From contig CBDDIR010000003.1 of NCBI GenBank assembly GCA_965229115.1, positions 1,240,001 to 1,304,000 of the forward strand: a DNA stretch of 64,000 bases, given 5' to 3'. Below, one piece after another: positions 24,420 to 32,701 of this stretch; positions within the stretch are counted from its first letter, which is position 1, and the number at the start of each line of letters is the position of its first letter. This DNA is from UBA7672 sp965229115 (GTDB lineage: Bacteria; Pseudomonadota; Alphaproteobacteria; Caulobacterales; Hyphomonadaceae). A model generated the notes under the pieces. It saw only the letters and a program-made list of their open reading frames with translations, was not told the origin of the DNA and made no database searches. Made by a program: the position numbers and the translations under genes.

Positions 24420-26141
24420 CTACTTCCTCTGCGCGTCGCGAAGCGCCTTGAACTCGTTGCCTGCATACCAGTTGGGCCACGCGTCGCTGTTGGCGATACG
24501 GTTCACGACTTCGTAGTCCACCTTCACGTCGGCTTCGAGGCCGGAGAGATCCCAGCTGTCGGAGTATTCGTCGGCGGGCTTGTGGTAGAGGTTGTCGGTG
24601 TAGTTCTTGGCGGCGGCGGCGCCAGCAGCCGTGCCGCCATTGATCAGGTCTTCGCCGCTGTCGACGTAAAGCATCGGCACGCCTTTCTTGGCGAGGCTGA
24701 TGTGGTCCGAGCGATAGAAGCGACCGGATTCCGGTGTCGGGTCTGGCGTGATGACGCGGTTGGATTCAGCGAGGACGGCCTTCAGCGTGTCTTCCAGTTC
24801 CGAGGCACCGGCGCCGATGACGACGGCGTCTTTCGCGGGGCTGGTCGGCAGTAGGGCGTCGATGTTGACGCCGCCGACGATGTTCTTGAGCGGGATGACC
24901 GGGTTCTCGCCGAAGTAGGCGGAGCCGAGGAGACCCGACTCTTCAAGCGTGACAGCAAGGACCGTGACAGAGCGCTTGGGCTTGGGACCGGCGGCGAACT
25001 TCTCGCCAATCTCGAGGATGGCGGCGGTGCCCGTGCCGTTGTCGACGGCGCCATTGTTGATGACGTCTTCGTTCGGGTCCGTGCTGGTGCCTTTGCCGAG
25101 GTGATCCCAGTGGCCCATGAGCAGCACGTGCTCATCCGGCTTCTCAGAGCCTTTGACCGTGCCGATCACGTTGCGCGAGTCCTTGAACTCGATCGTCTGG
25201 TTGATCGTGGCAGTGGCCTTGAGGCCTGTCATCGGCACCGGCTTGAAGCCGCGCTTGTTGGCGGCGGCGCGCATCGCGTCGATGTCGAGGCCGGCTGCCT
25301 TGAACAGTTCGGTGGCGTGGTTGAGCTGGATCCAGCCTTCGAGCTTGGCGCGGCTGGCGCCGCCATCATTGCGCACGAGGTCTGACTGGACGCCAGTCCA
25401 CGATCCTTCGACGACGCCCCAGCCATAGGAGGCAGGCTTTTCTTCATGGATAAGCAGAACGCCGGTTGCGCCCTGGCGTGCGGCTTCTTCGAACTTGTAG
25501 GTCCAGCGACCGTAATAGGTCATGGCCTTGCCGTTGAAGAGCGTAGCGTCGTTGGTGATGAAGCCTGGATCGTTGACGAACATCACGACCGTTTTGCCCT
25601 TAGCGTCGAGGCCGGCGTAGTCGTTCCAGTTGGCTTCGGGCGCGACGACGCCATAGCCGACGAAGACGAGATCGCTGTCGGAGAAGGTGACGAGCTTGTT
25701 CTTCTGGTCCTTCGTTCCATAAACCGCATCGGGGCCGAGCTTTAGGTCCCAGGTCTTGTTGTTGGGGCCGGCGATCTTCAGCGACGAGGTGGCGGGATCG
25801 ACCGTCTGCTGCACCATCTTCACGATCTGGAAGTAGGTGCCGTCCGGATTGCCGGGTTCGAGGCCAATGCGTTTCATCTCGGCCGCAATCCAGTCAGCGG
25901 CTTTCTCGCCAGCGACCGTGCCGGGGCCGCGGCCTTCGTACTTGTCGTCCGCCAGTTCCTTGATGCGCGCGCCGATGTCCGCGCCGGTAATCTCGGGCGA
26001 GGTGGTGAGCGTCGAGGTGACTGCGTTGGGATCAGCAGCGGCGGGGGCTGCGGGGGCGGCGGGTTTGTCCCGCTCGATCGGGTCGCAGCCGGCGAGGGCG
26101 ATGGCCAGGAGGCTCGTTGCCGAAAGGGCGAGCAATCTCAT
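24420..26141 (-). CDS. M28 family zinc aminopeptidase, lipoprotein
   Basis: 573 residues. The signal MRLLALSATSLLAIALAGCD has a lipobox Cys19, so the enzyme is anchored facing the periplasm. A PA-like insert (about 150-260) precedes the peptidase core. Zinc ligands and catalytic residues are in VLLMGHWDHLGKG, AVDNGTGTAAILEIGEKF, TLEESGLLGSAYFGE and RFYRSDHISLAKKGVPMLYV. It releases N-terminal amino acids from peptides. The ORF ends 15 bp before the DUF4287 gene, with which it may be co-transcribed. Confidence 0.95.
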   Translation of the reverse strand: MRLLALSATSLLAIALAGCDPIERDKPAAPAAPAAADPNAVTSTLTTSPEITGADIGARIKELADDKYEGRGPGTVAGEKAADWIAAEMKRIGLEPGNPDGTYFQIVKMVQQTVDPATSSLKIAGPNNKTWDLKLGPDAVYGTKDQKNKLVTFSDSDLVFVGYGVVAPEANWNDYAGLDAKGKTVVMFVNDPGFITNDATLFNGKAMTYYGRWTYKFEEAARQGATGVLLIHEEKPASYGWGVVEGSWTGVQSDLVRNDGGASRAKLEGWIQLNHATELFKAAGLDIDAMRAAANKRGFKPVPMTGLKATATINQTIEFKDSRNVIGTVKGSEKPDEHVLLMGHWDHLGKGTSTDPNEDVINNGAVDNGTGTAAILEIGEKFAAGPKPKRSVTVLAVTLEESGLLGSAYFGENPVIPLKNIVGGVNIDALLPTSPAKDAVVIGAGASELEDTLKAVLAESNRVITPDPTPESGRFYRSDHISLAKKGVPMLYVDSGEDLINGGTAAGAAAAKNYTDNLYHKPADEYSDSWDLSGLEADVKVDYEVVNRIANSDAWPNWYAGNEFKALRDAQRK

Positions 26142-26236
26142 CTACGTCTCCTTGAAAGTGCGGGCACATTATCCCGCGAGGGAAACGGAGCAAGGTACGG
26201 ATTTGTGAGAAATGGGCCTTACGCAGGCCCGAACTT

Positions 26237-26268
26237 AAAAGGCCCAGCGCTTGCGCGCTGGGCCCTTC
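26237..26268 (-). terminator. Rho-independent terminator for the GDT1 transcript
   Basis: GGCCCAGCGC and GCGCTGGGCC form a perfect 10-bp stem with a 4-base TTGC loop. Read on the minus strand, the stem is followed by TTTTAAG, so it ends transcription coming from the small gene at 26335-26496 and the GDT1 gene. Flanking AAAA on the other side also allows weak plus-strand function. Confidence 0.8.
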
Positions 26269-26334
26269 AAAACCGAATGGTATTTCCAAACTTTCGTTCT
26301 TCAATTCCAACCAGTTCGGGGAATAAACGGCGGT

Positions 26335-26496
26335 CTAGCGAATTGGTTCCGGAGCCATAGGCGCCAGATTCAGCGAGGCGTTGTGAGGCTCCGCAAGTAC
26401 GTCGGCGGCGACCCAGAGGATGACGGCGCCCACGGCGAGAATTGCGCCGAACAGGGCGAGGCGGACGATGCCTTCAGGTCGTTTCTCAAAAGACAT
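26335..26496 (-). CDS. Small single-helix membrane protein
   Basis: 53 residues from ATG 26496 (MSFEKRPEGIVRLALFGA), with GGGAG seven bases upstream. One helix spans LALFGAILAVGAVILWVAAD; the tail EPHNASLNLAPMAPEPIR is periplasmic or cytosolic, undetermined. Its start overlaps the end of the GDT1 gene by 11 bases, so translation is probably coupled. It could be a partner subunit of the transporter, but nothing in the sequence proves that. Confidence 0.65.
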   Translation of the reverse strand: MSFEKRPEGIVRLALFGAILAVGAVILWVAADVLAEPHNASLNLAPMAPEPIR

Positions 26497-27055
26497 TGAA
26501 GGCTCCCAGAACGATCCAGACACCGATGAGGGCGAACAGTACGGCTGCACCCATGCGGACGTATTTCAGCGGAACGACGCGCGTGACGGCTTCGCCCAGG
26601 AACACGGCGGGGACGTTCGCGAGCATCATGCCGACAGTTGTGCCGATGGTGACGAAGACGATGTCGTGGAAGCGCGCTGCGAGCAGCGAGGTTGCGATCT
26701 GCGTCTTGTCGCCGATCTCGACGAAGAAGAAGGCGATGAGCGTGGTGAGGAACACGCTGCCCATCGAGCGCTTGGCGGCGCCTTCATCTTCCTTGTCGGG
26801 GATCAACGCCCATGCGGCCATGATCACGAAGGCGACGCCGACGATGATCTGGAAGGTCGGGCCCGTGAGCCATTGCGAGATGAAGTAGCCTAGCGTCGCA
26901 GCAGCGGCGTGGTTCAGCAGGGTTGCGGCGAGAATGCCGAGGATGATGGGAACCGGCTTGCGGAACTTGGCCGCGAGCACGATGGCGAGCAGTTGCGTCT
27001 TGTCACCGATCTCGGCGATGGCGACGACCGCGGTCGATATCCAGATTGCTTCCAT
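26486..27055 (-). CDS. GDT1/TMEM165 family divalent cation (manganese) transporter
   Basis: 189 residues, six predicted helices in two repeated halves. Each half carries the family signature E-x-G-D-K-T: AEIGDKTQLLAIVLAAKF near residue 13-31 and VEIGDKTQIATSLLAARF in the second half, separated by a short cytosolic loop (DKEDEGAAKRS). Members export Mn2+ or exchange it for protons. The true start is ATG 27055 (MEAIWISTAV). A longer in-frame reading to 27172 would translate the riboswitch aptamer and is rejected. The yybP-ykoY Mn2+ riboswitch upstream supports the manganese assignment. Confidence 0.95.
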   Translation of the reverse strand: MEAIWISTAVVAIAEIGDKTQLLAIVLAAKFRKPVPIILGILAATLLNHAAAATLGYFISQWLTGPTFQIIVGVAFVIMAAWALIPDKEDEGAAKRSMGSVFLTTLIAFFFVEIGDKTQIATSLLAARFHDIVFVTIGTTVGMMLANVPAVFLGEAVTRVVPLKYVRMGAAVLFALIGVWIVLGAFNVF

Positions 27056-27120
27056 GAGACGTCCAGGGGCCGCGACACTGACACGACGATGCCGCGCTTC
27101 CATGGGCCCAGGCCGGAAGC

Positions 27121-27240
27121 GCACATCGTCGGTCTCGCCAATCCAGACCCGAAGGTCTGTTGCGCGCGCCATGGATCCGAAAACCCAAGTGTGTTGACGC
27201 GTGCTCCGCTGGGGTTGCGGACGGCTACTCCCCGAACGAG
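27121..27240 (-). promoter_or_regulatory. yybP-ykoY manganese riboswitch
   Basis: On the minus strand the leader contains the conserved pieces of this class in order: GGGGAGTAGCC, a short hairpin TCCGC/GCGGA, GTCAACA, a hairpin CAGACC-TTCG-GGTCTG, and GGCGAGACCGA at the 3' end. The first and last elements can pair to close the aptamer. The element sits 66 bases before the GDT1 start. In known members Mn2+ binding turns on expression of the exporter. The call rests on recognised consensus motifs, not a covariance search. Confidence 0.82.
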
Positions 27241-27311
27241 GCGTATCTGGAGCGATGCGAGGGACGAGTCAACGTTGCAGACGCAACTATATTTGCAACT
27301 GCTTCTCAGCC

Positions 27312-28256
27312 TTACCAATTCTCGTCGTGATCATCGGGAATGTGGTCCATCGGTGTGGGCTGCGGGTCGCCGGGCAGCGGGATGTAAGCGGTTTCGTGCG
27401 GCGGTTGGCTGAACCAGGTGCCTTCGAAATTGCCCGCGATGGAGGCGCGCCAGTCTGCCGAAGCTTTCGCGAGTCGTTCCTTCGATGAGGCGACGAAGTT
27501 CCAGTCGAGGAAGCGCGGGCCGTCGAGCGGATCGCCGCCGGCGAACATGATGCGCGTGCCTTTGGTCAAGGTAACGGGTAGCGGGCGAGCCGGATTGAGA
27601 ACCGCCATCTGCGCTTCGCCGACCACCGTGTCGCCGATCGTGGCGGAGCCGTTGAGCACGTAGATGCAGAGTTCGGGAGAGGTGGGCGCTTCGATGGTCG
27701 TGTCGCGTTCCGCCGTCAGCACGACCTGGCAGATGCCGGCTGGGAATTCGACAGGCGAGGTCTGGCCATAGGCGGAGCCCGAGATCAGCACGCCCGTTGC
27801 GCCGCCTGCGTCGACGACGGGAAGGACACTCGCGGGGTAGTGCTGGAACGAGGGCTCCTGCTCCGCATGCGATTGCGGGAGCGCGACCCAGGTCTGGATC
27901 GCTTCGATGCGGTGCCCCTTCTCACGCTCTTCCGGCGGGGTGCGTTCGGAGTGGACGATGCCGCGGCCGGCGGTCATCCAGTTCACCGCGCCGGGGCGAA
28001 TGGTCTGCTGCGTGCCGAGGCTGTCGCGGTGATCGAGTGCGCCGTCGAACAGCCACGTGACCGTTGCGAGACCGATATGCGGGTGCGAGCGGACATCCAT
28101 GCCCTTGCCGGGCGGCATCTCGGCCGGTCCCAAATGGTCGAAGAATACGAAGGGACCAACATTGCGGCGTGTCGGGAAGGGCAGGAGACGGCGCACGAAA
28201 AAGCCGCCCAGGTCGCGCTGGCGGGGCTCGATGATCATCTCGACGGCGTCGGTCAT
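27312..28256 (-). CDS. Pirin family cupin protein
   Basis: About 314 residues from the ATG at 28256 (MTDAVEMI); an ATG three codons earlier is possible. The N-terminal cupin has GPFVFFDHLGPAEM, the metal ligands in VRSHPHIGLATVTWLFDG, and AVNWMTAGRGIVHSE. The C-terminal cupin includes MAVLNPARPLP and GTRIMFAGGDPLDGPRF. Pirins bind iron; some act as quercetin dioxygenases, others as redox-sensing regulators. It is divergent from the lipoprotein hydrolase gene and ends shortly upstream of the GDT1 leader. Confidence 0.95.
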   Translation of the reverse strand: MTDAVEMIIEPRQRDLGGFFVRRLLPFPTRRNVGPFVFFDHLGPAEMPPGKGMDVRSHPHIGLATVTWLFDGALDHRDSLGTQQTIRPGAVNWMTAGRGIVHSERTPPEEREKGHRIEAIQTWVALPQSHAEQEPSFQHYPASVLPVVDAGGATGVLISGSAYGQTSPVEFPAGICQVVLTAERDTTIEAPTSPELCIYVLNGSATIGDTVVGEAQMAVLNPARPLPVTLTKGTRIMFAGGDPLDGPRFLDWNFVASSKERLAKASADWRASIAGNFEGTWFSQPPHETAYIPLPGDPQPTPMDHIPDDHDENW

Positions 28257-28321
28257 AAGTTCCATCCGATATGTGTGCGGATGAGTATGGACGAGCGCGC
28301 GAGGATTGGGAAACTGGGCGG

Positions 28322-29455
28322 ATGAAGGAGATCGCTCACACCTGTCTCAATTTAGCGCCAGCGCGCCTTGGGGCGGCCTTGGCGGGGTTGGTGATGCTGC
28401 TGGTTTCGGCGTGTGCGCCGCTTCAGCAGAGGGCGCTGGCGTTCGATAAGGATCCAACGCCGGGCTTTTCGGAGCACTGGTTTACCTCGTTCGATGGCGC
28501 GCGGCTCGGGCTCGACGTCTATGAGCCCCGCTCGGCTGCGCCGGGCATGGGGCCGTGTGACAATGGCGGCGGCATCAATCTCGCGACGCCAGCCTCTGCC
28601 TGCGCGGCGGCTGCTGCGATCTATCGTGCAGACCCCGATGTGGTGATCATCGCCGTTCACGGCATGAACGATTATGCCGGCGCATTCCGGTCTGCGGGTG
28701 CGTGGTGGTCGGCTCATGGCGCGAAGGTTTATGCGTATGACCAGCGCGGCTTCGGGCGCTCGCCCGGCTGGATGATCTGGCCGACGCATGAGGTGATGCG
28801 CAAGGATCTGGAGACGGCGGTGACGGTCGCGCGGGAGCGGCATCCGCACGCCAAAATCGCCGTTGTCGGCGAGAGCATGGGCGCGGCGGTGGCGATCACC
28901 GCGTTTGCGGATGCAACGCCGCCGGATGTGGATGCGCTGATCCTGTCTGGGCCGGGCCTGCGCGGGTGGGGCGTGCTCCCCTGGTATTACAGCGCCAGCC
29001 TGTGGGTGAGCACGCATGTCCGGCCGGACTGGGTCGTGGTGCCGCCCAAGGGGCTGAACATCGTGGCGACGGACAACAACGCCAAGCTGAGGGAGATGTG
29101 GTTCGACCCCTACGTCCAGAAATCCAACCGGATCGACAGCGTCTATGGCGTCGTCTCGATGATGGAGGAGGCGGACCAGAAGATCGACCAGCTACCGGCC
29201 AAGGTGCCGACCCTGATGCTCTACGGGGCCAACGACCAGATCATCCCGCCGGAGGGGGTGGAGCGGGCCGCCCAGCGGATGCCCAGCCATGTGAGGACGG
29301 CCTATTACGAGAAAGGCTTCCACATGCTGATGAACGACCTGCAGGCTGAGTCGGTCTGGAGCGACATCCTCGCCTTCGTCCGGAAACCCAATTCCCCCCT
29401 GCCTTCGGGGGCGCCGGAGATACCGTTTAGGCGGGAAACCGCTGAAAACCGGTGA
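28322..29455 (+). CDS. Alpha/beta hydrolase, monoacylglycerol-lipase-like lipoprotein
   Basis: 377 residues from ATG 28322. The signal RLGAALAGLVMLLVSACAPL has a lipobox Cys. The hydrolase core shows VVIIAVHGMNDYAGAFRSAG (oxyanion region), the nucleophile elbow AVVGESMGAAVAITAF, then TLMLYGANDQIIPPEGVE (acid) and YEKGFHMLMNDLQ (His). It probably hydrolyses glycerides or other esters in the periplasm. It is divergent from pirin with a 65-bp gap. Confidence 0.9.
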   Translation: MKEIAHTCLNLAPARLGAALAGLVMLLVSACAPLQQRALAFDKDPTPGFSEHWFTSFDGARLGLDVYEPRSAAPGMGPCDNGGGINLATPASACAAAAAIYRADPDVVIIAVHGMNDYAGAFRSAGAWWSAHGAKVYAYDQRGFGRSPGWMIWPTHEVMRKDLETAVTVARERHPHAKIAVVGESMGAAVAITAFADATPPDVDALILSGPGLRGWGVLPWYYSASLWVSTHVRPDWVVVPPKGLNIVATDNNAKLREMWFDPYVQKSNRIDSVYGVVSMMEEADQKIDQLPAKVPTLMLYGANDQIIPPEGVERAAQRMPSHVRTAYYEKGFHMLMNDLQAESVWSDILAFVRKPNSPLPSGAPEIPFRRETAENR

Positions 29456-29540
29456 AATTTCGACAATCGAAATCGCCCGAAAATTAACCAACTTGGCCTA
29501 GGGTCCTCAGACTAAGGGTTGTCGAGGACTTACGCGCAGA

Positions 29541-30716
29541 ATGCTGGCGCAGGTAAAAAAGATGGCGGGTGGGGATCTCCCCGGGCGCTTGGGCGCCTGG
29601 TGGAGCGGTCGCGACTACGTCCCGCCGGTGGAAGGCGAGGGCGAGGCCGCAGCGGCTGACGCCCCCAAGTCTGACGCGAAGAAGGCTGACGAGAAGCCCG
29701 CCAAGGCTGAAGCCAAGCAGGAAGCTGCTCCCGAGATCAAGATTGAAGAAGTTGAAGCTCCGGCTGCGACCGAAGCTGAGCCCCCGATCGAGAAACCCGC
29801 CAAGATCGTCACGACGATCATCACCAAGTCTCCGAAAGCCAAGCCTGCCGTTTCCTCGGAAGCGGGCGGCGAGCTGCGCATCAAGGCGCTCGAGACGCTC
29901 TGGGGCGAAGGCCGTCTGGCTCCGGGCTCGTTCGCTATCGACATGCGGATGGTCGATGCCTTGCTCGAGCTTGCGGACAAGCCGGGCGATATCGGTTTCA
30001 TCGGCGCGGATGGCGCACTGCTTAACGCATTCGCTGCACAATCGGACCGCAAGGCGCTGGCGACCGAATGGCGGGCCGGCTGTGTCGAGCGTCTCAAGCA
30101 AATTGCACCGTCGGCAACGATAACGGTTGGCGAAGTGGATCGTCCGCGCGGCTTCACCGAGAACTCGCTTCCCGCTGTCGCCAGCATCGAGGCGTTCGCC
30201 TACGCGGACCATAAGGCCGGTCTCGTTGGCCGCGTGTTCCGCGCGCTCGATGGACAGGGCCGCTGGGTGTTCCTCGATACGACGCGCCGCACGAAGAAGA
30301 CGCCGGCTGAAGCTTTCGCCTCTGCGTGGGCCGAACCGCAGCTTTCGACGAATGACGAGATCGAAGAGCTTCTGAAGCTCGCCGGCTTCAAGTCGGTGCG
30401 CAAGGTTTCCGTGACCGAGCAGACGCTCGCTTGCGCGAAGCAGGGATACGCCAATCTCACGCGTGTGCTCGAGACGGCGGCGCAGAGCGGCTTCTCGGGT
30501 CGCGAAGGTGCGCTATTCCTTCAGGAGCTGGCATGGGAAGCGCAGAGCTGGCGTGCGCGTGCGCGTGCGCTTGAAGGCGGCGCGCTTGAGATGAACCTCT
30601 GGATCGCAGACAAGACCGAGCAACACGCTCCGCTGGAACTCAACGCCGACATGCTGAACCGCTCGATCCAGCCGGACGATGCTGGCGCGACGGACGCGCT
30701 GTTCGACGAGACCTGA
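29541..30716 (+). CDS. Conserved hypothetical protein with degenerate methyltransferase-like core
   Basis: 391 residues. Residues about 30-115 are low-complexity Ala/Lys/Glu/Pro (KSDAKKADEKPAKAEAKQEA and similar), likely disordered. The folded part shows ALLELADKPGDIGFIGADGA, AFAYADHKAGLVGRVFRALD, GRWVFLDTTRRTKKTPAEAF, and IEELLKLAGFKSVRKVSVTE. The last three resemble the end of class I SAM-dependent methyltransferases, but no clear glycine-rich SAM loop is present, so catalysis is doubtful. Charged disordered head plus inactive enzyme fold suggests a scaffold. Unrecognised family. Confidence 0.8.
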   Translation: MLAQVKKMAGGDLPGRLGAWWSGRDYVPPVEGEGEAAAADAPKSDAKKADEKPAKAEAKQEAAPEIKIEEVEAPAATEAEPPIEKPAKIVTTIITKSPKAKPAVSSEAGGELRIKALETLWGEGRLAPGSFAIDMRMVDALLELADKPGDIGFIGADGALLNAFAAQSDRKALATEWRAGCVERLKQIAPSATITVGEVDRPRGFTENSLPAVASIEAFAYADHKAGLVGRVFRALDGQGRWVFLDTTRRTKKTPAEAFASAWAEPQLSTNDEIEELLKLAGFKSVRKVSVTEQTLACAKQGYANLTRVLETAAQSGFSGREGALFLQELAWEAQSWRARARALEGGALEMNLWIADKTEQHAPLELNADMLNRSIQPDDAGATDALFDET

Positions 30717-30882
30717 TCGCGCCGGGGCGGCAAATCGCCCTGAAACACGATCCTTCCCGTGGCGGCTGCGAATGGCCGATTCATAAGCAAGATCATGCTC
30801 ATGTGCCGGGTTCAAACCCCAGGGCAATGGGTCTATATGCGCGCCCAAGCCGCCTCGACGCGGCGCGTCTGGAGCCTGCCCG

Positions 30883-31926
30883 ATGTTCGATAAGCCCGCC
30901 TTCGCTGGTCACGAGAGCGTTCACCACGTCTTCGACGCGAAGACCGGGCTTCGGGCGATCATCGCGATTCATTCGACTGCGCGTGGCCCTGCGGCGGGCG
31001 GCTGCCGGATGTGGAACTATGCGACCTCGGACGACGCCTTCATTGATGCGCTGCGCCTGTCGGAAGGCATGAGCAACAAGAACGCAATGGCGGACCTGCC
31101 GCTCGGCGGCGGCAAGTCGGTGATCTGGGGTAATGCCAAGACCGACAAGACGCCTGAATTGTTCCGCGCCTTCGGCCGCGCGATCGAAGCGCTGAACGGT
31201 CGCTACTGGACGGCTGAAGATGTCGGCGTGTCCGTGCATGACATGGCGCTGGTCGCCGAAGAGACGAAGTACGTCGCCGGCTTGCCGACCGGAAAAGCTG
31301 CGAGCGGCGATCCCTCGCCTGTGACCGCGAAGGGCGTGTTCCTCGGCATCAAGGCGACGGCGCTGCGTGCGTTCGGCACGGACGATCTCAACGGCAAGCA
31401 CGTTGCGGTTCAGGGCGTTGGCCATGTCGGCGCATATGTATGCGGACACCTCGCCAAGGCCGGGGCCAAGCTGACGATCACCGATGTGAACGCCGAGGCG
31501 CTGGCGACAGTCGCGAAGGATACCGGCGCGAAGGTCGTGGCGCCTGATGAGATCTACGATGTCGAGGCCGACATCTTCTCGCCGAACGCGCTGGGCGCGA
31601 TCATCAACCCGGCGACGCTGCCGCGCCTCAAGGTGAAGGTGATTGCGGGCGGCGCGAACAACCAGCTCGCGACGCCGGACATGGGCGAGAAGGTGCTGGA
31701 GCAGGGCATCCTCTACGCGCCGGACTACGTCATCAATGGCGGCGGCATCATCAACGTCGCGGCCGAGATCTCCGGCACCTACGATCCGGCCTGGGTCGAG
31801 GCCAAGCTGCAGCGCCTGATGCAGACCCTCGGCGAAGTGCTCGATCAGGCGAAGTCGGAGAATCGCGCCTCGAACCGGGTCGCCGACGCGATCGCCCGCC
31901 AGCGTATTGCTGCGGCCCGAAAATAG
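30883..31926 (+). CDS. Leucine/phenylalanine/valine dehydrogenase (Glu/Leu/Phe/Val family)
   Basis: 347 residues of an NAD-dependent amino-acid dehydrogenase that interconverts branched-chain amino acids and 2-oxo acids. The N domain has TARGPAAGGCRMWNYATSDD and the catalytic lysines in SEGMSNKNAMADLPLGGGKS. YWTAEDVGVSVHDMALV and the NAD-binding GKHVAVQGVGHVGAYVCGHL follow, then VIAGGANNQLATPDMG and YVINGGGIINVAAEI. GGAG lies seven bases before the ATG. It points to branched-chain amino acid catabolism in line with the acyl-CoA dehydrogenase nearby. Confidence 0.95.
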   Translation: MFDKPAFAGHESVHHVFDAKTGLRAIIAIHSTARGPAAGGCRMWNYATSDDAFIDALRLSEGMSNKNAMADLPLGGGKSVIWGNAKTDKTPELFRAFGRAIEALNGRYWTAEDVGVSVHDMALVAEETKYVAGLPTGKAASGDPSPVTAKGVFLGIKATALRAFGTDDLNGKHVAVQGVGHVGAYVCGHLAKAGAKLTITDVNAEALATVAKDTGAKVVAPDEIYDVEADIFSPNALGAIINPATLPRLKVKVIAGGANNQLATPDMGEKVLEQGILYAPDYVINGGGIINVAAEISGTYDPAWVEAKLQRLMQTLGEVLDQAKSENRASNRVADAIARQRIAAARK

Positions 31927-32150
31927 CGTCCACCAGCAAGGACTTCGCCTGCGGGTTGAATCATTGTTGACGCTTTCTTAACCGACTGCTTTGCTGCGAT
32001 GCAGCGAGGCTGTAGTCCGGATAAATCTGGCAAGCCATTTGCTGACTTGGGGTGGTAGCGCCGCCCTCACGTGCGGAAGGATCGGGAAGCCGAACGATCC
32101 ATATGCACAGAGATCGGCGGCTAGTGGTGGTTGGGGACTTCGGGGGCGGT

Positions 32151-32429
32151 ATGTCTGAAGTCGTTGTTCAGATCGGTGCAGATGAGAGTCGCGATCCCTC
32201 GCGCCTCATGCAGGCGGTCGATGCTTTCGCCAAATGGGCCGCAGAAGCGGGCCTTTCGACAGAAACAGGCGATGCGCCGGACATCATGATGATGACCGAG
32301 CACACGGGTAGCGAGATGCGGCGGAAGCTGGTCTTCCAGGACCGCGACCATGCTGCGCGCTTCCTGGTGTTCTGGCGCACCGAGCGTCATCGGGTTCGCC
32401 AGCCGGATACGCTTACGGCTAACGCCTAG
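32151..32429 (+). CDS. Small hypothetical protein
   Basis: 92 residues from ATG 32151, chosen for a strong GGGGGCGG site just upstream; longer in-frame readings reach 32103 and 32052. Visible pattern: MSEVVVQIGADESRD, AVDAFAKWAAEAGLSTETGD and KLVFQDRDHAARFLVFWRTE. The alternating strand-helix-strand pattern suggests a small alpha/beta domain. The C terminus is TLTANA. Not recognised. Confidence 0.65.
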   Translation: MSEVVVQIGADESRDPSRLMQAVDAFAKWAAEAGLSTETGDAPDIMMMTEHTGSEMRRKLVFQDRDHAARFLVFWRTERHRVRQPDTLTANA

Positions 32430-32469
32430 GTCTATTTTCAACCAGCAGGATAGGTGGCCCGGCATGGTA

Positions 32470-32567
32470 CGGGTCGGTACGTCTGCGCGCGATTTTTCAG
32501 CCGCAAATGGTGCAGTGCGGAGCAGGGTTTTTCGGGTCGGTATTCCAGCATTTCGAGCCGGTATTCC
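32470..32567. repeat. Phased direct repeats upstream of the glycine-oxidase-like gene
   Basis: CGGGTCGGTA occurs exactly at 32470-32479 and again at 32533-32542, 63 bp apart. CGGTATTCC occurs at 32538-32546 and 32559-32567, 21 bp apart. Both spacings are near whole helical turns (six and two), so proteins bound to them would lie on the same DNA face. They fall in the 272-bp space before the gene at 32702, which is otherwise featureless. I saw no TPP riboswitch there. Confidence 0.4.
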
Positions 32568-32701
32568 GGAACGATCCGGGGCCAAACTCGCCTCCTTGCA
32601 GAATCCGCCAAACCCGTGGATGGCCCTGCGGGAAATTCTAAGGAGCCGGCCGGGATCGTTCCTGCTCTGGTCCTCCGTCGGGGTCGATATATAGAGGCGC
32701 G

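Noticed and set aside
27056..27172. N-terminal extension of the GDT1 transporter to 27172
   Set aside because: These codons coincide with the yybP-ykoY aptamer and encode unconserved charged sequence; homology begins at 27055.
30800..30830. tRNA-like T-arm (GGGTTCAAACCCC)
   Set aside because: No matching acceptor, D or anticodon arms upstream at tRNA spacing, and the stem has a mismatch; it is a chance match ahead of the leucine-dehydrogenase-type gene.
32430..32701. TPP riboswitch before the ThiO-like gene
   Set aside because: The conserved CUGAGA and ACCUGAUC-type blocks are not present; only phased direct repeats are seen.
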